This document shows positions 59,430 through 64,000 of a DNA stretch of 64,000 bases, piece by piece. Source of the stretch: Bretschneidera sinensis (taxonomy: Eukaryota; Streptophyta; Magnoliopsida; Brassicales; Akaniaceae). Below the pieces are notes generated by a model. That model searched no databases, was not told the DNA's origin, and saw nothing but the letters and a program-made list of their open reading frames with translations. Positions within the stretch are counted from its first letter, which is position 1. Each line of letters opens with the position of its first letter. Made by a program: the position numbers and the translations under genes. Where the stretch lies: the NCBI GenBank assembly GCA_023935145.1, contig CM043700.1, forward strand, positions 23,201,501 to 23,265,500. Direction: 5' to 3'.

Positions 59430-62400
59430 ATGATGGCTCATTCAGCTGTATCTCAGGTTTAAATGCATTATCTGATTCTGGGTTCTCTCAGTCTTTTTCC
59501 ATTTTCTGTTTGCTTGGAGAGAAAACGCAGGAAAGCAGAAAGAAAAATGAATTTGTGTTTTTTTTTTCTCTATCATCTCTTGCATTTTCTCAGTAACCAA
59601 ACAGAGAAGTGATTTGTTTTCTTTTCTACTTTTTGGGTAGAATCTCTAGTGGAGACTGGTTCAATCTATTGTGGGTTTTCTTGCAGGTTTCTGTAGCGGT
59701 TCCTGTTGGGAGCGATACGTCTCTCAGGAGATCCGTGTTTAAGGTAATCGATTTATGGTGATCTTTTTGTTTGTTTTAATGTTTGAAAGATTATAAGTTG
59801 CTGGTTTTCGTTTTGAAAGCACTAGTTTTTCCGTTTGTGAGCAAGAAAAGATAAAACTTTTTGCGTTATTAAGCGTAAAAAAGTACTATCAAATGCAAAG
59901 CGAAATGATCCTAAATGATTAATTTGTTTATTTTTTTTTCTTTTTTTATCATTTCATTATCAGAGTTCACCCACAGAGTCCAAGGTTGACTTTGCTTTAC
60001 CTATAGCAAACACTATCTTTTATCTTATTATTTGATAATTTGATTTGAACAAAAGTATTCCTTGTAATTGGATATCTCTAGAAGAATAAATGTAGAATAT
60101 GTAATGTTTTTGCATGTTTAATGATGCTGTTAAGTGGATTGTAGTACTTAGAAATTCAGACCCAAAGTTTAATGTGACCCACAAACAAGTTTTCAGGGAC
60201 TGGGCATTTATTGTAAAGTTGGCATATGGTTTAAGTGATTCGCTTTGATGTCTGAATAAGGTGCTTAGCGCATTGTTGATCACTTGTTACTAAGGTTATA
60301 TTGTGTGCTTGGATCCTTCATGGTAGGATCCAGTGGCCTGGAATATTTTGAGTGTTAATGTTATCTTAGGGGCCTGAGCAGATTCTGGGTCATGGCATAA
60401 ACAGAATCAGGGATTCTCCAAATTTTCTGGAGTTAATTGATAAATATGGAATAAGCATTGCCATCTTTTTAGCTCTAAAATTAGGCTGTCGGATTTGATT
60501 ATTTGAACACTACAATGGAAATAAATCTGATTTGAGTTTCATGATCTTTAACCTTTTCAAACCCTGTAAATTAGTTTGATATGAATCAACATATGAATAT
60601 TATCTACTAATTATAGTTGTTGGCAAAAAGAGAAATCCACATATGATTGACCCAGTTTTGTTAATGCCTCAGGAAGTAGCTTAAAGTTAATTCTGTGCAT
60701 TTTCTAATTACTTGATGATACTGTCTATTATGCATGTTTGCATGTCTGTGTTGCTGAATGCAACACTTTCTTCATTAGTTCACCTACGTGACAAAGTTTG
60801 GTGAGAAGTTTATTTCTGTATGTTGATGTATGGCCATTGGCGAGAAGTTTCTTAATGATTGTTACTTTTATCATTTATGTGGTGGGTCGAACTTCTTAAC
60901 TAGAAATCTTTTATGTTGGAGGCATATGATAAATCAGTTCTAAGATAGCTGCCATTTATTTTGTTGCAGACACACAATGTAAGCTTCAGCAATAAGTCAT
61001 GGGCTCCTGCCCTAGCTTTGGATTTAAAATCAAGAAATGCACGGATGAAAAAACAGTACACGGTATGCATGTCAGTGCAACAAGCGAGCAGATCCAAGGT
61101 TGCTGTTTATCCCTTAGAGTTAGAAGATGCCAGAGAGCCCCCGTTAAACTTACACAAGCCCAAGGAACCTTACACAGCAACAATTGATTCAGTTGAGAGG
61201 ATTGTAGGCCCCAAATCTCCGGGAGAGACTTGCCATATTGTGATCGATCATGGTGGAAATGTTCCCTACTGGGAAGGACAGAGCTATGGTGTAATTCCTC
61301 CTGTATGTCATAATTTATTCACTTGTTTCCTTGTTTATTTAGCTGTGCTTTTACTGTTTTACACATTTTTGTGCTGTTAAGCATTATTTTATTGAATTTA
61401 AGTGAGATGTTCAATTTTCAGTTGGTGCATGATACTTGCGATGAAGATCAGTCATATTCTCTGCCACCAAGCATTGTTTTCCAATTGAAAGTTTGTTTCA
61501 TTGAATTTTCTTAGGAGTACCCTGTTGATTATCGGAATTAAAGACCGTTTATTGTTGGAATTTAATTTACTCTAATCTACTATCAATGTCCAGACTCATC
61601 TAGTTGTAACCCTGACAAATTTATTCCTGTGTCTTGATTTGTTCAATATGAATTTCTGTCTCTGATAAGTTGTTTCTTTGAATTGAATTTCTCTCTGATT
61701 AGCTGTTTTGTTGCATCACAGGGTGAAAACCCTAAGAAACCAGGGGCTCCCCACAATGTTCGTCTTTATTCAATTGCATCAACCAGGTATGGAGATTCTT
61801 TTGATGGCAAGACAGCCAGTTTGTGTGTGCGCCGTGCTGTTTACCATGACCCTGAGACTGGAAAGGAGGATCCCTCAAAGAGTGGTATATGCAGCAATTA
61901 CCTATGCAACTCTAAGCCTGGAGATAAGGTTCAGATCACAGGTAAACCAGCAGTTTAGGGGAAGGTCCTTAGGAAATCGTAAAACTCCAAGCCTTTAGTA
62001 CATAGTAGTATTTGATTTGTTAAAGTGTAATTGAATCATCTAGATCTGACTGCTTTATGACATCAACTCATCCATTGGATACTACACAACTGAAGACATT
62101 AATGCCAGCAGTTTTAGTGTGTAGAAAGAAATTCCATTGTCAGGAGTAGGCATGATAGGTAATGGCCTAATGGTACCTATACACGAAAAAAATGGGAAAT
62201 TTATAGGAATTTTTTTGCCACTAAAAACTGGAAAAGTATGGTAGCTATTTGTTAATGAATGCATCAGCTAGATTCAGCCATCTTCTCGAGTCACGAAATC
62301 AATCAACTAGATTTTGCAGAATAAAAGCCATAATATAGGTACTTTAGCATGCTCATTCAGTTTTCACTTGTGAGAATTAAATGACCATGCTAAGATTTCA

Positions 62401-63455
62401 TATACACATAATATGTATGTATGTTCTTGTAGCAGAGGATTGGATCATTATCTACCTGCCTGTTGATCCTTTCCTTGAACTTCCAGAACCGTGTGTATTT
62501 GTCTCCATCGGAAGTCCAGGAAGAATGAGATTGAATAAGATTAAAATTTTTATCAATGCCTGTTTACTTTGTATTTTTATGTCCTTTAGGATGGGACAGG
62601 TAGATGTGGGGCTACAAGTTTCTCTACTTGTGTCTAAGTCCAAGCCCTCCAAGGAGCACTATACTCATGTATTTGTTTATTAATTGGGTGGGTCTTGGAC
62701 TTCAATTTAGAACAAAGTTGTGAAATGGTATGATTTTGTTATTCCAGTTGTGCCTTTTCTTTCGTTTTTTTTTGGGTGGGGGGTGGGATGTAAGGATCAG
62801 ATCAAATTATCTAATCAGATAATTACCTTTTTTTTATAAGTATCTAATCAGATAATTACTTTTGGGATGGTTTGGATTATACAGTTCGGTTGTGTCTTGT
62901 AATGGTGGTCAAGACTGACTGCATATCTGCTAACTGAATTTGAACTTCTTGGCAGGCCCCTCTGGCAAGATAATGCTTTTGCCTGAAGATGACCCGAATG
63001 CCACTCACATAATGATTGCTACCGGCACTGGTGTGGCTCCATTCAGAGGTTATCTCCGTCGTATGTTCATGGAAAATGTTCCTACATTCAAGTTTTGTGG
63101 CCTTGCCTGGCTTTTCCTTGGGGTGGCCAACACTGACAGTCTCCTCTACGATGATGAATTTACCAAGTATCTTCAAGACTATTCAGATAACTTCCGATAT
63201 GACAAGGCACTTAGCAGAGAACAAAAGAACAAGAGTGGAGGTAAGATGTATGTTCAGGATAAGATCGAGGAATACAGTGATGAAATCTTCAAACTCTTGG
63301 ATGGTGGTGCCCATATATATTTCTGTGGGCTTAAGGGAATGATGCCTGGGATTCAAGACACACTGAAGAGAGTAGCAGAGCAGAGAGGCGAAAGCTGGGA
63401 ACAGAAACTTTCGCAACTCAAAAAGAACAAACAATGGCACGTAGAAGTCTATTGA
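59430..63455 (+). CDS. RFNR: Root-type ferredoxin-NADP+ reductase, plastid
   Basis: FAD enzyme of non-photosynthetic plastids that uses NADPH to reduce ferredoxin, for example for nitrite and sulfite reduction. Five exons, 59430-59456, 59687-59743, 60970-61302, 61722-61941 and 62956-63455, give 378 residues, the usual length. Residues 1 to about 62 are Ser/Arg/Lys-rich, a plastid transit peptide. The FAD-binding RLYS is at 153-156 ([16 protein letters not shown]), and a second FAD contact lies in GICSNYLC. The NADP-binding [13 protein letters not shown] starts at about 236. [11 protein letters not shown] is present, and the chain ends in the conserved C-terminal Tyr (WHVEVY). [20 protein letters not shown] marks the root rather than leaf isoform. 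Two adjacent ATGs (59,430 and 59,433) could each start translation, differing by one Met. All junctions are GT-AG. Confidence 0.97.
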
Positions 63456-64000
63456 TTTTACATAGTAGAGAACCTCAACAATATCCGTCTCCTGAAGATG
63501 CGGTTGTGTAGTTCCCCTGTGTAAAGGTAATATGGCATTTTGCCCTTAGTTATTACTACCTTACATCTGTATGATTAAATAATTGAGTGATTCTCTTGAT
63601 TGATGCAGATTAGAAACCCATTTTTTGGGTGATTGTTAAGAATCTTCTTGGAAGTAATGGTTTACCATTATATATATTTTTTTCTTGTCAACAATTGTGA
63701 TGAGTAGATGATGCTATATTGTGCCAACCATAGTCTAACCCCTTGTTTGGATTGTATGGAATGATGGAAAATTAGTGGAAAAGAAATGAAGGGATACATA
63801 TATTTTGTTTTAATAGAAATGAGAGGATTTGGAGGGATACCTTTATTCCTCTCCAAATATTTTAATTAATCCTTGTTTGGGAGTTCGAAGGAAGAGTAAA
63901 GAAGAGAATGAAGGAATTTGGAGAGGTGTTGTCCATTTCCTCTCCTCTCTTCGATCCAAACATGCATTACACGAATCACGTCTCTGCTGGTCCAAATCCA
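63456..64000. other. FNR 3' UTR and MITE-like repeat at window end
   Basis: The first about 200 bp should be FNR 3' UTR. From about 63,742 the words CCTTGTTTGGATTG, CCTTGTTTGGGAGT and GATCCAAACATGC, with repeated GGAGAGG/CCTCTCC arms, look like a short non-autonomous DNA element common in plant 3' flanks. Its end may lie beyond the window. Confidence 0.45.

Noticed and set aside
1..64000. CRISPR array, operon or bacterial insertion
   Set aside because: Genes are intron-rich plant genes; no regular spacer array, Shine-Dalgarno spacing or prokaryotic gene cluster was found.

Overview
This is nuclear DNA from a flowering plant, almost certainly a eudicot and possibly woody. The evidence is AT-rich spacers, short exons with GT-AG introns, plant-type protein families, and plant LINE, SINE, Mutator and MITE remnants. 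I cannot name the species. All exon coordinates come from reading splice sites and from remembered protein families; no alignment was run.

Layout. (1) 1.3-12.0 kb, + strand: ribophorin II (RPN2/HAP6), a 19-exon gene for the ER oligosaccharyltransferase. One of its introns starts with GC, and another carries a long foldback hairpin. (2) 13.4-19.6 kb, - strand: an NF-YA transcription factor with an antisense LINE remnant in one intron and a 219-bp tandem duplication in its 5' region. (3) 21.6-29.3 kb: transposon territory. It holds a 6.3-kb decayed Mutator-like element (MULE) with recognisable terminal inverted repeats and near-identical 9-bp target duplications, followed by a 585-bp MITE with the same kind of termini. 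(4) 30.7-32.6 kb, - strand: SKIP14-type F-box protein. (5) 36.3-38.8 kb, - strand: cytosolic Fe-S scaffold NBP35. (6) 39.8-41.6 kb, + strand: a broken two-MATH-domain gene. (7) 42.8-44.7 kb: two unrecognised Cys-rich coding fragments. (8) 45.4-48.1 kb, - strand: organellar single-stranded DNA-binding protein (OSB) with a tRNA-like SINE in its first intron. (9) 48.2-55.2 kb: an imperfect ~2-kb direct duplication flanking a frameshifted PPR pseudogene of the LOI1/MEF11 type. (10) 56.6-58.1 kb: two tandem F-box pseudogenes. (11) 59.4-63.5 kb, + strand: root-type ferredoxin-NADP+ reductase.

The intact genes are housekeeping or regulatory genes of different compartments (ER glycosylation, transcription, ubiquitin ligase, cytosolic Fe-S assembly, organellar DNA maintenance, plastid redox). 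They do not form one pathway. From memory, Arabidopsis NF-YA7 (At1g30500) and RFNR2 (At1g30510) are adjacent, so their presence about 42 kb apart here suggests partly preserved microsynteny.

I looked for an undescribed system and did not find a convincing one. The best second-look items are the non-canonical GC-AG intron, the precisely bounded Mutator elements, the intronic foldback, the shared leader-like sequence upstream of OSB and the PPR pseudogene, the Cys-rich fragments, and a perfect 10-bp inverted repeat in the reductase promoter.
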